From assembly GCA_964400015.1 (NCBI GenBank), contig CAYNRR010000002.1:62001-126000 (forward strand): a stretch of 64,000 nucleotides of DNA, in the 5' to 3' direction. The DNA comes from UBA1234 sp964400015. GTDB taxonomy: Bacteria; Bacillota; Clostridia; TANB77; UBA1234. This document shows, piece after piece, positions 47,255-54,530 of this stretch. Within the stretch, counting starts at the first letter, position 1; the number at the start of each line of letters is the position of its first letter. The notes under the pieces are model-generated. The model was not told where the DNA came from. It searched no databases and was given only the letters and a program-made list of their open reading frames with translations. Made by a program: the position numbers and the translations under genes.

Positions 47255-47659
47255 TTAGTAATCCAACGGCATATTGATAATGCCCTCTACTGGAGTTCCA
47301 TAACTCAAATGGACACTCACCAACTCCTCAGTCTTGTGACTGTATATCGGAGTTTTGCCAACCAACGGAATACCATTGGCTTTCATGATTTCCTCTACCA
47401 GATCCGGGTTGCATTCGGAAACAGGAACTTCAAAACCGATTGTTCCGAAAATGCACTTTTGGCTTGCAAAGCTGGCTTCACGCTCTTTAATCATGTTAAT
47501 GAGCCATTCATACGCAGCTTTCAAACTTTCTTCTGCATCTTCGGCAATCTTGATGTTCTCAACTTCTTTGACGGTTTTCTCAGAGTTGATCACCTTGAAA
47601 TTGCTCCGTCTCTTTTCTGCAATCAGATCGGCCATAGAATTGGTACGCTTAATACTCAC
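47255..47659 (-). CDS. Foreign-looking 134-aa hypothetical protein
   Basis: 134 aa starting at GTG 47659, 8 bases after GGAGG. Soluble, with a helical N-terminal half and a C-terminal half rich in strands (IFGTIGFEVPVSE, VSVHLSYGTPVEG). No family recognised. The composition is higher in GC than its neighbours, and Arg in the KRRSNF segment is coded by CGG (47606-47608). A consensus promoter lies upstream on the minus strand (TTGACA, 18 bases, TAAAAT). It belongs with the other atypical monocistronic genes of this window. Confidence 0.6.
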   Translation of the reverse strand: MSIKRTNSMADLIAEKRRSNFKVINSEKTVKEVENIKIAEDAEESLKAAYEWLINMIKEREASFASQKCIFGTIGFEVPVSECNPDLVEEIMKANGIPLVGKTPIYSHKTEELVSVHLSYGTPVEGIINMPLDY

Positions 47660-47740
47660 GTTACCTACCTCCTTGTATTGTTGACATAACTATTTTACTA
47701 CATGTTCCCTTATTTTGTCAATAACTTCCATTAAGAATAT

Positions 47741-48130
47741 TTACTTGTCAGTAAAAATCACAAATTTACTAGCAATGTAGTTTAATACAATAACCACCAC
47801 ATTTGACAAAACTTTTACCAACATATCATTCCAAAATAGCAAATCTACAAAAACAAACATTATTGCTACGTCTAAAACGCCAGTTACCAGTCTACACAAA
47901 TAGAACTTTGTAGCTTCTTTAAGTAAAGTATATTTATCCCAAGACTTACTCTCAAACACCCAAGCCTTATTCGTAACAAAAGCAAACGTCGCAGCTAAGA
48001 ACCACGAAATAATCGTACTAATAACTGTAGAAAACTTTAAAATATGAGCAAATATAAAGTAAGCAATCGTATTCACGCAGACAGTTAATACACCAAAAAA
48101 CAAATATGACAATACATTATTCTTTTTCAT
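47741..48130 (-). CDS. GtrA-family membrane protein
   Basis: 129 aa with four membrane helices (about 8-28, 35-55, 75-95, 101-121) and the family pattern SYLFFGVLTVCVNTIAYFIF followed by AFVTNKAWVFES. GtrA-like proteins are thought to move or present undecaprenyl-linked sugars for wall or teichoic acid glycosylation. It lies just after pdaB on the same strand, about 90 bases downstream of it, but has its own GGGAG site. No glycosyltransferase is adjacent. Confidence 0.85.
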   Translation of the reverse strand: MKKNNVLSYLFFGVLTVCVNTIAYFIFAHILKFSTVISTIISWFLAATFAFVTNKAWVFESKSWDKYTLLKEATKFYLCRLVTGVLDVAIMFVFVDLLFWNDMLVKVLSNVVVIVLNYIASKFVIFTDK

Positions 48131-48223
48131 ATGTTAGATCTCCCTTTATCCTTATTATTTCCGCTTTTATACTTCAAGTATTATATATTAAAAATATTAA
48201 AATTACTATATATAGAAAACCTC

Positions 48224-48996
48224 TTATTTTTTTATTTGCCTACCTGCATGATCTATCGTATATCCATCCTTATATACAAGTTCTTCAAGTGAAACAATTT
48301 CATACCCTTCTTCACTTATCGTATCTATTATTTGCTGCAATCCGAGATGAAGTATATTTCGTATCATTGTGCATCAATATTATCGAACCATTTTGAATTT
48401 TATTTTTTATTCTTTCACACATTTCATCCGGAGTTTTTCCTGTATAATCAAGAGTGTCAACGTCCCACTGTATCACTTGCATTCCCCAATCTTCAGCTGC
48501 AGTTATTATTTCATTATTATATTCTCCATATGCACCTCGATAATATTTTACTTTATCACCTGTAATTTCTTCAATCAGCTTATTGCATTCTAGCATATCC
48601 TTCATATTTTCCTCATATGTCATTTGTGCAACGTGTGCATGATTTAAAGTATGATTTCCGTATTTCAAGTCCTGCACTGTGTAAAGCTGAAACAGCTTCT
48701 TGATTTTTCTTTACCCATTCTCCAACTGTAAAAAATGTAGCTTGTGCATTGTTTTTCTTTAATATATCTATGATATCGCTTATATCATCTGCACCCCATG
48801 CACAATCAAATGTAATTGCTACTTGTTTTTTATTTGTTTCCACGCTATATATTGGTAACAATCTATTTTGACTTGTTGTTTCTAAAAGCTGATTTATCGA
48901 AGTGTACACATATATGCACACAGCAAGTAATATTACCAATGTTATTAAACTTAGCAACACTGTTTTTTGCTTTACGACAATAAATCTTTTACCCAT
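48224..48996 (-). CDS. pdaB: PdaB-like sporulation polysaccharide deacetylase, interrupted by two +1 shifts at CGG
   Basis: The start is ATG 48996 with GGGAGGG 6 bases before it. 112 codons run to CGG (48660-48658); skipping the C gives Gly-Asn-His-Thr-Leu-Asn-His, the conserved NodB HxxGNHTxxH-type motif. 105 codons later a second CGG (48344-48342) is skipped to give Gly-Leu-Gln-Gln-Ile-Ile, and 39 codons lead to TAA after a DHAGRQIKK ending. The total of 256 aa is the PdaB length. The protein has a membrane helix, TFDCAWGADD near 55, YYRGAYGEYN and QWDVDTLDY motifs. PdaB is a spore-formation deacetylase of cell-wall or cortex glycans. Two independent extra bases in one intact gene argue against simple decay. 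Confidence 0.85.
48342..48344 (-). other. +1 frameshift site at CGG in pdaB (second)
   Basis: Minus-strand context is TCA TCT CGG ATT GCA; the restored reading is TCA TCT (C) GGA TTG CAG. The old frame ends at TGA ten codons later. Confidence 0.8.
48658..48660 (-). other. +1 frameshift site at CGG in pdaB (first)
   Basis: Minus-strand context is GAA ATA CGG AAA TCA; the restored reading is GAA ATA (C) GGA AAT CAT, giving the catalytic Gly-Asn-His motif. Confidence 0.85.
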
Positions 48997-49013
48997 AAAA
49001 ATCCCTCCCATAT
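48961..49013. repeat. 53-bp direct repeat A (pdaB start and ribosome site)
   Basis: Matches 50962-51014 in 52 of 53 positions. It holds the first 12 codons of pdaB and its GGGAGGG site. The two copies flank a 1.9-kb insert with a resolvase remnant and a DUF4143 ATPase. Confidence 0.88.
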
Positions 49014-49016
49014 TTC

Positions 49017-49138
49017 AACTTTTGTCCCTGTATATCCATCATCCTGATAAATATCCACTAAAAACCAATTATCTTTATTACTAACATACTTCATTAAAAA
49101 ATCTTTTTGATACTTTCTGATGTACTATATACAACCAT
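49017..49138 (-). pseudogene. Remnant of a large serine recombinase (resolvase) N-terminus
   Basis: GGAGG and ATG 49138 open a frame that stops after 14 codons, but the adjacent frame reads YQKDFLMKYVSNKDNW, then FLVDIYQDDGYTGTK, the typical N-terminal linker and active-site-side strand of phage- or transposon-type serine recombinases. The match breaks off at the pdaB ribosome site near 49014. It is a scar of a mobile element, without a catalytic-Ser start segment in frame. Confidence 0.7.
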
Positions 49139-49366
49139 AGTAACCCTCCTTACAAAATACATATTCCATAAGCAAAACAAAAATACATTTTTGCTTATCA
49201 TCTGTAAAAATGGTACATCACACAACCTGTTTTTTCTACTATTGGCAAATCTCATTTAAATTTAATTTTAGGCACAAAAAATGCCTTGAGAGACTATTCT
49301 CAAAGCACTTTAAATATCGTTATTATTTTGATTTTCATTCATAAAAATGTCTAAATTACATTTTAT
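49139..49366. other. AT-rich intergenic stretch with one terminator hairpin
   Basis: No gene is supported here. At 49279-49310 the minus strand can form AAGTGCTTTGAGA/TCTCAAGGCATTT followed by T6, a terminator for the upstream DUF4143 ATPase gene. A run of short AT inverted repeats lies around 49170-49200; nothing else stands out. Confidence 0.6.
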
Positions 49367-50698
49367 TTATTTTTGCAAATAACGTTTCAATAAAAACGCA
49401 CAAAAATATGGGAATGTATATATATTGTCTACTTTACCAATATTTCCATTTATAAATTTAATACCATATTGTATACAACGATATTTATCACTATTTATCA
49501 ATAAACGTAAAGATTTTGATTTATTATTGCTAGCCTTAACTTCAACAGGAATCAATTCTGTGGCAGTTCTAACAAAGAAATCTTCTTCTAATGTGGAGTC
49601 ATCTCTTTTATAATAATATAGCTCGTATCCACTTTTCTTTAATGCTTCTCCAATCATATTTTCATATAAAGCACCCTTATACACACCTAAATTTTTATTA
49701 GCCCTCAAATCTTCTTGTGCTTCTTCATCAAGCATAGCTATGATCAATCCAGTATCAGCAAAATATATTTTATATTTTGTATCATCATAATTTCCTTTTA
49801 GAGGAAGTTCAGGGAAATTCAAACAATAGCAAATATTGATTATTCCCGAATCATTAAGCCATTCTATGCACCCTCTATAATCCTTAAATCGCGCACCAGA
49901 TGCAACTTTTGTTATTTGAAATTTTTTATTATCCTTAGCAAGTTGAACTGGGATTTGATTAAAAACATTTAAAATTCTTGTTTGGTCGATACCATCTGCA
50001 TATTTTCTTATATCTTCTTTATAGTCTGCAATCAATTGACGTTGCAACTCAAGTGACCCCTCAAACGTACCTTTTTCTATATATTCACGAACAACAGCAG
50101 GCATTCCACCTAATATGCAAAAATCAAGGAATAGCGAATTTAAAACAGACAACTCAAGTTCATTAAATGGCTTATGTTCTTTCATATGTGATAGTATATC
50201 TGAAATAAAATTATTATCATATCCCTTTGCCCATAAAAACTCTTCAAAATCCATTGAATGCATATCATAATCTATTTTGTAACCAACACTATTACTTTCT
50301 ATTTTTTTATAATTGATTCCAAGCATAGAACCACTACATATAACATCAAATCTGCCATCCACACTAAAAAATTTAAGAGATGTTGCAATTTCTGGATATT
50401 CTTGTAATTCATCAAAAAATATAAGTGTTTTATCTGGTATAAATCTTTTGGTTGGATCTAAAAGAGATATATTTTTTATAATGTCGTCCACTTTATAACC
50501 ATCAATCGTAATCTTTTTATATTTTGGTTCTTCAACAAAATTTATATATATAATATTTTCATAAAATTCATTTGCAAATTTGTTTATTGATTCGGTTTTT
50601 CCTATTTGCCTTGCACCTTTAACAATAATTGGTTTCTTTTCTTTGTTTTCTTTCCAATCAATTAAAAATTTATCTATTTTTCTTCTTAGATATACCAT
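49367..50698 (-). CDS. AAA_14/DUF4143 ATPase
   Basis: 443 aa. Residues 1-170 form a P-loop ATPase of the AAA_14 group: Walker A VKGARQIGKTES near 24, Walker B KTLIFFDELQEYPEI near 89 and sensor VICSGSMLG near 118. Residues 190-430 are a DUF4143 domain with a C-terminal PD-(D/E)XK-like strand set (EEDFFVRTATELIPVEVKASNNKSKSLR), suggesting nuclease ancestry. Function is unknown; such genes spread as accessory cargo and are linked to toxin-antitoxin or defence roles only by inference. It lies within the insert flanked by the 53-bp repeats, next to the resolvase scar. Confidence 0.85.
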   Translation of the reverse strand: MVYLRRKIDKFLIDWKENKEKKPIIVKGARQIGKTESINKFANEFYENIIYINFVEEPKYKKITIDGYKVDDIIKNISLLDPTKRFIPDKTLIFFDELQEYPEIATSLKFFSVDGRFDVICSGSMLGINYKKIESNSVGYKIDYDMHSMDFEEFLWAKGYDNNFISDILSHMKEHKPFNELELSVLNSLFLDFCILGGMPAVVREYIEKGTFEGSLELQRQLIADYKEDIRKYADGIDQTRILNVFNQIPVQLAKDNKKFQITKVASGARFKDYRGCIEWLNDSGIINICYCLNFPELPLKGNYDDTKYKIYFADTGLIIAMLDEEAQEDLRANKNLGVYKGALYENMIGEALKKSGYELYYYKRDDSTLEEDFFVRTATELIPVEVKASNNKSKSLRLLINSDKYRCIQYGIKFINGNIGKVDNIYTFPYFCAFLLKRYLQK

Positions 50699-50960
50699 AA
50701 AATCACCCCGAAAGTACTATTCTTGCTATTAGTATACACCAAAAAATGGTATAAATCAATTCTCGATTACAAAAAAATGAGGGAATATTTCGACATTTTA
50801 ACAAAAAAATGAGCGAATATTTACATTTTATAGCATTTTTTCGTTATTAACTCGATAAATTTTGTAAATCAATTATTTATATATTATATTTAAAATTTCT
50901 TGTTTTCCACTATATTTTCATTCCTAAAATATTATTTAAAAGCTATTTCCCCTAAGAATT
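50699..50960. other. Intergenic stretch with short imperfect tandem repeat
   Basis: No gene is supported. Two imperfect 30-base units (ACAAAAAAATGAGGGAATAT at 50769 and a similar unit at 50801) follow each other. They have A-tracts and repeat a GAATATTT core; a protein-binding or curved-DNA region is possible, not shown. Confidence 0.6.
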
Positions 50961-50961
50961 A

Positions 50962-51014
50962 TGTTTTTTGCTTTACAACAATAAATCTTTTACCCATAAA
51001 AATCCCTCCCATAT
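50962..51014. repeat. 53-bp direct repeat B (truncated pdaB start)
   Basis: One mismatch from 48961-49013. It carries the pdaB ribosome site and 12 codons (MGKRFIVVKQKT) that now run into a stop, so it is a dead 5' fragment. It forms the right end of the insert and also half of the PfkB terminator. Confidence 0.85.
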
Positions 51015-51033
51015 ATAAGATATGAGAGGGATT
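51001..51033 (-). terminator. PfkB terminator built partly from the pdaB start copy
   Basis: AATCCCTCCCATAT (51001-51014) pairs, with one wobble, with ATATGAGAGGGATT (51020-51033). On the minus strand the stem is followed by TTTTT. Confidence 0.75.
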
Positions 51034-51043
51034 CTTGGTTTAT

Positions 51044-51979
51044 TTATAATTTATACGCGTCAATAATCATGACTTCGTCAGCAGTTGCATTTGCAATTGC
51101 ATCAACTTCTGCAACCGTCATGAAACCGTTGCTTGCTCCATTGAAGGAGATCTTATGCGACGCAAAAATTTGTGCACGCCTTAATGCTTCCAACGGGCTA
51201 TAACCATTCAGTTTGAAATGCAGGAAACTACTGAACAAGGCATCGCCTGCACCTAATGTGTTTACTACGTTTGGGTTTGTCACTGCTTTCATTATATAAA
51301 CAGTGTCTTCACCACGGATATAAATCTCTGCACCAGCACTTCCACGTCCTACGACCATGATACTAGCAGGATAGCGATTCCTCATTGCTGTGATAAAATC
51401 TTTTATATTTCTCCAAAGTTTTTCACCACTGAAGAAAAGAATATCGGCATATTTCATGAATTCCCTGTTATAACAATCATCAGAATTATCCAAGACATGA
51501 ACGTCTGTTGCAATCAAGACATTTGCTTCACGTGCTTTGTGAAGGAGTTCTCGATTGAAATTAACATTACATGCAACAACTGCATTAAACGTTTCAAAGT
51601 CGAAATTAGAAAAATCGTACTGTGCTTTTTGTAAGTCTTTGGTATCCGTGAAAATTGCTCTCTGACCAAAAAACTCATCGTGCATGACAACCGATACAGG
51701 AGTAGCCGAAAGTACATGCTTTACTGCCGAGGTATCGATTTTATCTTCTTCCAATGTCTTTTTGATTTTTTGTGCCTCTAAATCATTGCCAAGCATAGCC
51801 ACCAGCGAAGTATCATCGCCAAGTGTTGCAAGAGCTTTTGCGACGTTATATGCAACGCCACCCACATTTGTTTGAATTGCATTAGTAGCATACCTAACAG
51901 GAGCGTATTTTAACGGAAACCGTTCGATTTTGAGATTGGTTTCAAGGTTTACATTACCAGATACTAAAATTTTTTTCAT
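51044..51979 (-). CDS. Foreign-looking PfkB-family sugar/nucleoside kinase
   Basis: 311 aa ribokinase-like protein. The N-terminal SGNVNLETNLKIERFPL, the GGVAYNVAKALATLG motif (near 39) and the C-terminal ATP/anion-hole NTLGAGDALFSSFLHF (near 237, catalytic Asp) are present. It phosphorylates a carbohydrate or nucleoside; no partner genes identify the substrate. Codon use and GC are higher than in native genes, and the Arg in the KIERFPL segment is CGG (51920-51922). It has its own promoter (TTGATA-17-TAATAT), GGAGG site and terminator, next to a mobile-element scar, which suggests acquisition. Confidence 0.82.
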   Translation of the reverse strand: MKKILVSGNVNLETNLKIERFPLKYAPVRYATNAIQTNVGGVAYNVAKALATLGDDTSLVAMLGNDLEAQKIKKTLEEDKIDTSAVKHVLSATPVSVVMHDEFFGQRAIFTDTKDLQKAQYDFSNFDFETFNAVVACNVNFNRELLHKAREANVLIATDVHVLDNSDDCYNREFMKYADILFFSGEKLWRNIKDFITAMRNRYPASIMVVGRGSAGAEIYIRGEDTVYIMKAVTNPNVVNTLGAGDALFSSFLHFKLNGYSPLEALRRAQIFASHKISFNGASNGFMTVAEVDAIANATADEVMIIDAYKL

Positions 51980-52051
51980 GATAATTCCTCCTATTGTTAG
52001 ATGGATAGTTTTACAAAACTACATTATGTTAATTTTCTTCGGTTGCTAAAA

Positions 52052-52080
52052 ATATTACCACAATTTTAAACTTTTATCAA
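52052..52080 (-). promoter_or_regulatory. Promoter of the PfkB gene
   Basis: TTGATA (52080-52075), 17 bases, TAATAT (52057-52052) on the minus strand. Confidence 0.65.
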
Positions 52081-52167
52081 GTCATATTTGTCCGTTTTCA
52101 CCCCTCCTCATTTTGCCGTGTTCACTCATGCTATTCCAATTTGTTACTGGATGTGTATTATAAAAAA

Positions 52168-52209
52168 GCTCCCACCTTCTAGATACAAAGTATCTAAAAG
52201 ATGGGAGTT
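52168..52209 (-). terminator. Terminator of the Cys/His repeat gene
   Basis: AGCTCCCA-CTT-TAGATAC arms pair with GTATCTA-AAG-TGGGAGTT around AAA (a few mismatches), just past the stop at 52214; a T-run follows. Confidence 0.8.
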
Positions 52210-52213
52210 AAAG

Positions 52214-53923
52214 TTATCGTTTAAAAGATTTATTCTTTACACCATAAACAATTACAGCAATCAGCAAAATACTGCTCACGATAAAGCCAATCATACCGAA
52301 AGTTCCACGATTGTTTTCGTTTTCTTTCGCATTGTTGCCATTATCAGTTGCTTCAGGTAATTTCTCTATAACGGTATCTGCAAGTTTGACTTCGTTTTTG
52401 CATTTCTTATCAGAGAAATACTTGCCACAGTCTTTGCAACACCAATACTCAATGTTACCCCTTGCTTCAGTTGTCGCTGCAATCGCATCAACATGTTTGA
52501 GATTCACGTGATTATTCTTGTTAATGTTGCCATATTCCTGTCCACAGCATTCACAAACAGCTTTACTTCTACAAGTTGCCGTTCCACCCTTATGGTCAGA
52601 AATCTTTTTACCACAAATATCACACTTGTGATTATTGTCTTTATCTCGACAATCAGTAATTTCTTCACCACAGATATCGCACTTGTGATTGTTGTCCTTA
52701 TCTCGGCAATCATTAAGTTTCATACCACAGATGTCACACTTGTGGTCGGCAGGATTATCATCTTTGCAACTAGAAATCTTGGCTCCACAAATATCACATT
52801 TATGATTTTTATTATTATCCCGACAATTAGAAATCTTATCACCGCAAATATCACACTTGTGATTGTAATTATCATCATGGCAATCGGAAAGCTTTTTGCC
52901 ACAGCCATAGTCACAATAATGGTCATGGTTTGCATCTTCGCAAGTACCAAATGTCTTAGAGCAGCCGTAGTCACACTTGTGGTCGTGGTTTGCATCTTCG
53001 CAAGTGCCAAATGTCTTTCCACAGCCGTAATCACACTTGTGGTCGTGATTTGCATCTTCGCAGGTGCCAAATGTCTTGCCACAGCCATAATCACACTTGT
53101 GGTCGTGGTTTGCATCTTCGCAAACACCCATTGTCTTGCCACAGACATCACATTTATGGTCCTTGGGGCTTTCGTCTTTGCATTCGGATACTGACTGATT
53201 ACAATAACTACAAATATGTGTACCATTTGCAGCTACATGTTCACCCCAGACTTTAGAGCAACCATAGTCACACTTGTGGTCGTGATTTGCATCTTCGCAG
53301 GTGCCAAATGTCTTGCCACAGCCATAATCACACTTGTGGTCGTGATTTGCATCTTCGCAAGTGCCAAATGTCTTGCCACAGCCGTAATCACACTTGTGGT
53401 CGTGATTTGCATCTTCGCAAACACCCATTGTCTTGCCACAGACATCACATTTATGGTCCTTGGGGCTTTCGTCTTTGCATTCGGATACTGACTGATTACA
53501 ATAACTACAAATATGTGTACCATTTGCAGCTACATGTTCACCCCAGACTTTAGAACAGCCATAGTCGCATTTGTGGTCGTGGTTTGCATCTTCGCAAACG
53601 CCTACAGTCACACCACACAAAACTCTATCACATATATGGTCTTTATTTTCATCAATATGTCCGAGAGCTGAAACTTCACCACTACTAGTTCCACCACAAC
53701 TATAACATTCTATGCTCCAAAATCCTTTGCTTTCACACTTTGCCATTGTATGAAAATGGTGAATATAGGTATCTTCACCACATGCAGGGCAAACTCCCAA
53801 CCAACATATAGCACATCTATGATATTCATCAACAACGTGTTCGTGATCGGCAGATGCCGTGATGGGCAGAAGCATGACCAACATAAACACTACCATGAAA
53901 ATGCTAAAAATCCGTTTTTTCAT
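52214..53923 (-). CDS. Cys/His-rich tandem-repeat surface protein (foreign-looking)
   Basis: 569 aa. A signal peptide (MKKRIFSIFMVVFMLVMLLP) leads a lumen of about 20 short units with the pattern CEDANHDHKCDYGCGKTFG, then similar CDICGxK units, a 60-aa Cys-containing region and a C-terminal membrane anchor (near 545-563) with a Lys/Arg tail. The conserved Asp, His and paired Cys suggest metal (Ca or Zn) binding and a rod-like wall protein. An internal tandem duplication of about 99 aa lengthens the array. The composition is atypical and two Arg are CGG (53912-53914 and 52820-52822). Its function is unknown; adhesion is only a guess. Confidence 0.78.
   Translation of the reverse strand: MKKRIFSIFMVVFMLVMLLPITASADHEHVVDEYHRCAICWLGVCPACGEDTYIHHFHTMAKCESKGFWSIECYSCGGTSSGEVSALGHIDENKDHICDRVLCGVTVGVCEDANHDHKCDYGCSKVWGEHVAANGTHICSYCNQSVSECKDESPKDHKCDVCGKTMGVCEDANHDHKCDYGCGKTFGTCEDANHDHKCDYGCGKTFGTCEDANHDHKCDYGCSKVWGEHVAANGTHICSYCNQSVSECKDESPKDHKCDVCGKTMGVCEDANHDHKCDYGCGKTFGTCEDANHDHKCDYGCGKTFGTCEDANHDHKCDYGCSKTFGTCEDANHDHYCDYGCGKKLSDCHDDNYNHKCDICGDKISNCRDNNKNHKCDICGAKISSCKDDNPADHKCDICGMKLNDCRDKDNNHKCDICGEEITDCRDKDNNHKCDICGKKISDHKGGTATCRSKAVCECCGQEYGNINKNNHVNLKHVDAIAATTEARGNIEYWCCKDCGKYFSDKKCKNEVKLADTVIEKLPEATDNGNNAKENENNRGTFGMIGFIVSSILLIAVIVYGVKNKSFKR
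52965..53580. repeat. 297-bp tandem duplication inside the Cys/His repeat gene
   Basis: A segment of about 297 bp occurs twice in a row; for example the CAAACACCCATTG block at 53121 recurs at 53418. Each copy encodes the KVWGEHVAANGTHICSYC and DHKCDVCG units plus 20-aa (60-bp) units. Minor differences show the copies have already diverged slightly; edges are approximate. Confidence 0.85.
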
Positions 53924-53971
53924 AAGTCATTCTCCTCTCATAATGTCAGATATTTTAAGCTTGTGTGAGAA

Positions 53972-54014
53972 AATGACTTGCCCTTAAAACATTTAATTTT
54001 AAGGGCAAGTCATT
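53972..54014 (-). terminator. Strong terminator of the 116-aa gene
   Basis: AATGACTTGCCCTTAAAA (53972-53989) and its exact complement (53997-54014) form an 18-bp stem past the stop at 54020. Confidence 0.92.
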
Positions 54015-54019
54015 AGCTT

Positions 54020-54370
54020 TTACTCTTCTACTTTTTCAGCTACATCTACGTATTCGTATTCATAGTTTTCAGGAAGAACCGGGATTTCCTCGAATCCCTG
54101 ATAGATGCCACAGGAAACAACATGGCAGTCGCCCAAGCAATCGCCATAGTGGCAATTGGGATGACCAGGAATGGTGGGAATAACCGGTACACGGTTATCC
54201 TTTTTCTCAGGATGTTTAGGCTGCTCGAGATAAATACGAATGTGCTTGTGGTCCCTAACCGCAGGGTTAGGCTTATCTCCATTGAACTTCAAGATAATGC
54301 CTTCAGCATAATCTTGCTCGGAGATGTAGAGGTTAGTGTACTCACCAAAAGTAACTTCGTAGGTTTTCAT
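54020..54370 (-). CDS. Foreign-looking 116-aa hypothetical protein
   Basis: 116 aa, soluble, MKTYEVTFGEYTNLYISEQD at the start. The C-terminal half has a Cys/His cluster (HPNCHYGDCLGDCHVVSCG, near 75-93) that could bind a metal. No family recognised. The GC content is high for this genome, with CTC, GAG and ACC codons, but no in-frame CGG. A consensus promoter lies about 115 bases upstream (54485-54513), leaving a long leader. It has a very strong terminator and stands alone. Confidence 0.6.
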   Translation of the reverse strand: MKTYEVTFGEYTNLYISEQDYAEGIILKFNGDKPNPAVRDHKHIRIYLEQPKHPEKKDNRVPVIPTIPGHPNCHYGDCLGDCHVVSCGIYQGFEEIPVLPENYEYEYVDVAEKVEE

Positions 54371-54484
54371 AATGTGCTCCTTTCATGATGTCACAAGTTA
54401 TTTTATCGCGAACTGATTTACTTGATTTTATGCACAGAAAATACTCCTTTCTTTGTGCGTCCAAAAGTTTTTACTAGCATTGTT

Positions 54485-54513
54485 ATTATACACTAGTTTA
54501 CATATTTCTTCAA
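54485..54513 (-). promoter_or_regulatory. Promoter of the 116-aa gene
   Basis: TTGAAG (54513-54508), 17 bases, TATAAT (54490-54485) on the minus strand. Confidence 0.65.
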
Positions 54514-54530
54514 GAGCTGATTTAATTTTT

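Noticed and set aside
30598..48996. Classic -1 or prfB-like slippery sites at the five breaks
   Set aside because: No heptameric X-XXY-YYZ and no CUU-UGA-type slip at a stop is present; the only shared element is CGG followed by A or T.
52965..53580. Regular repeats suggestive of a CRISPR array
   Set aside because: The units are coding, in frame, and code a Cys/His repeat; the sequence between repeats is not unique spacer-like DNA.
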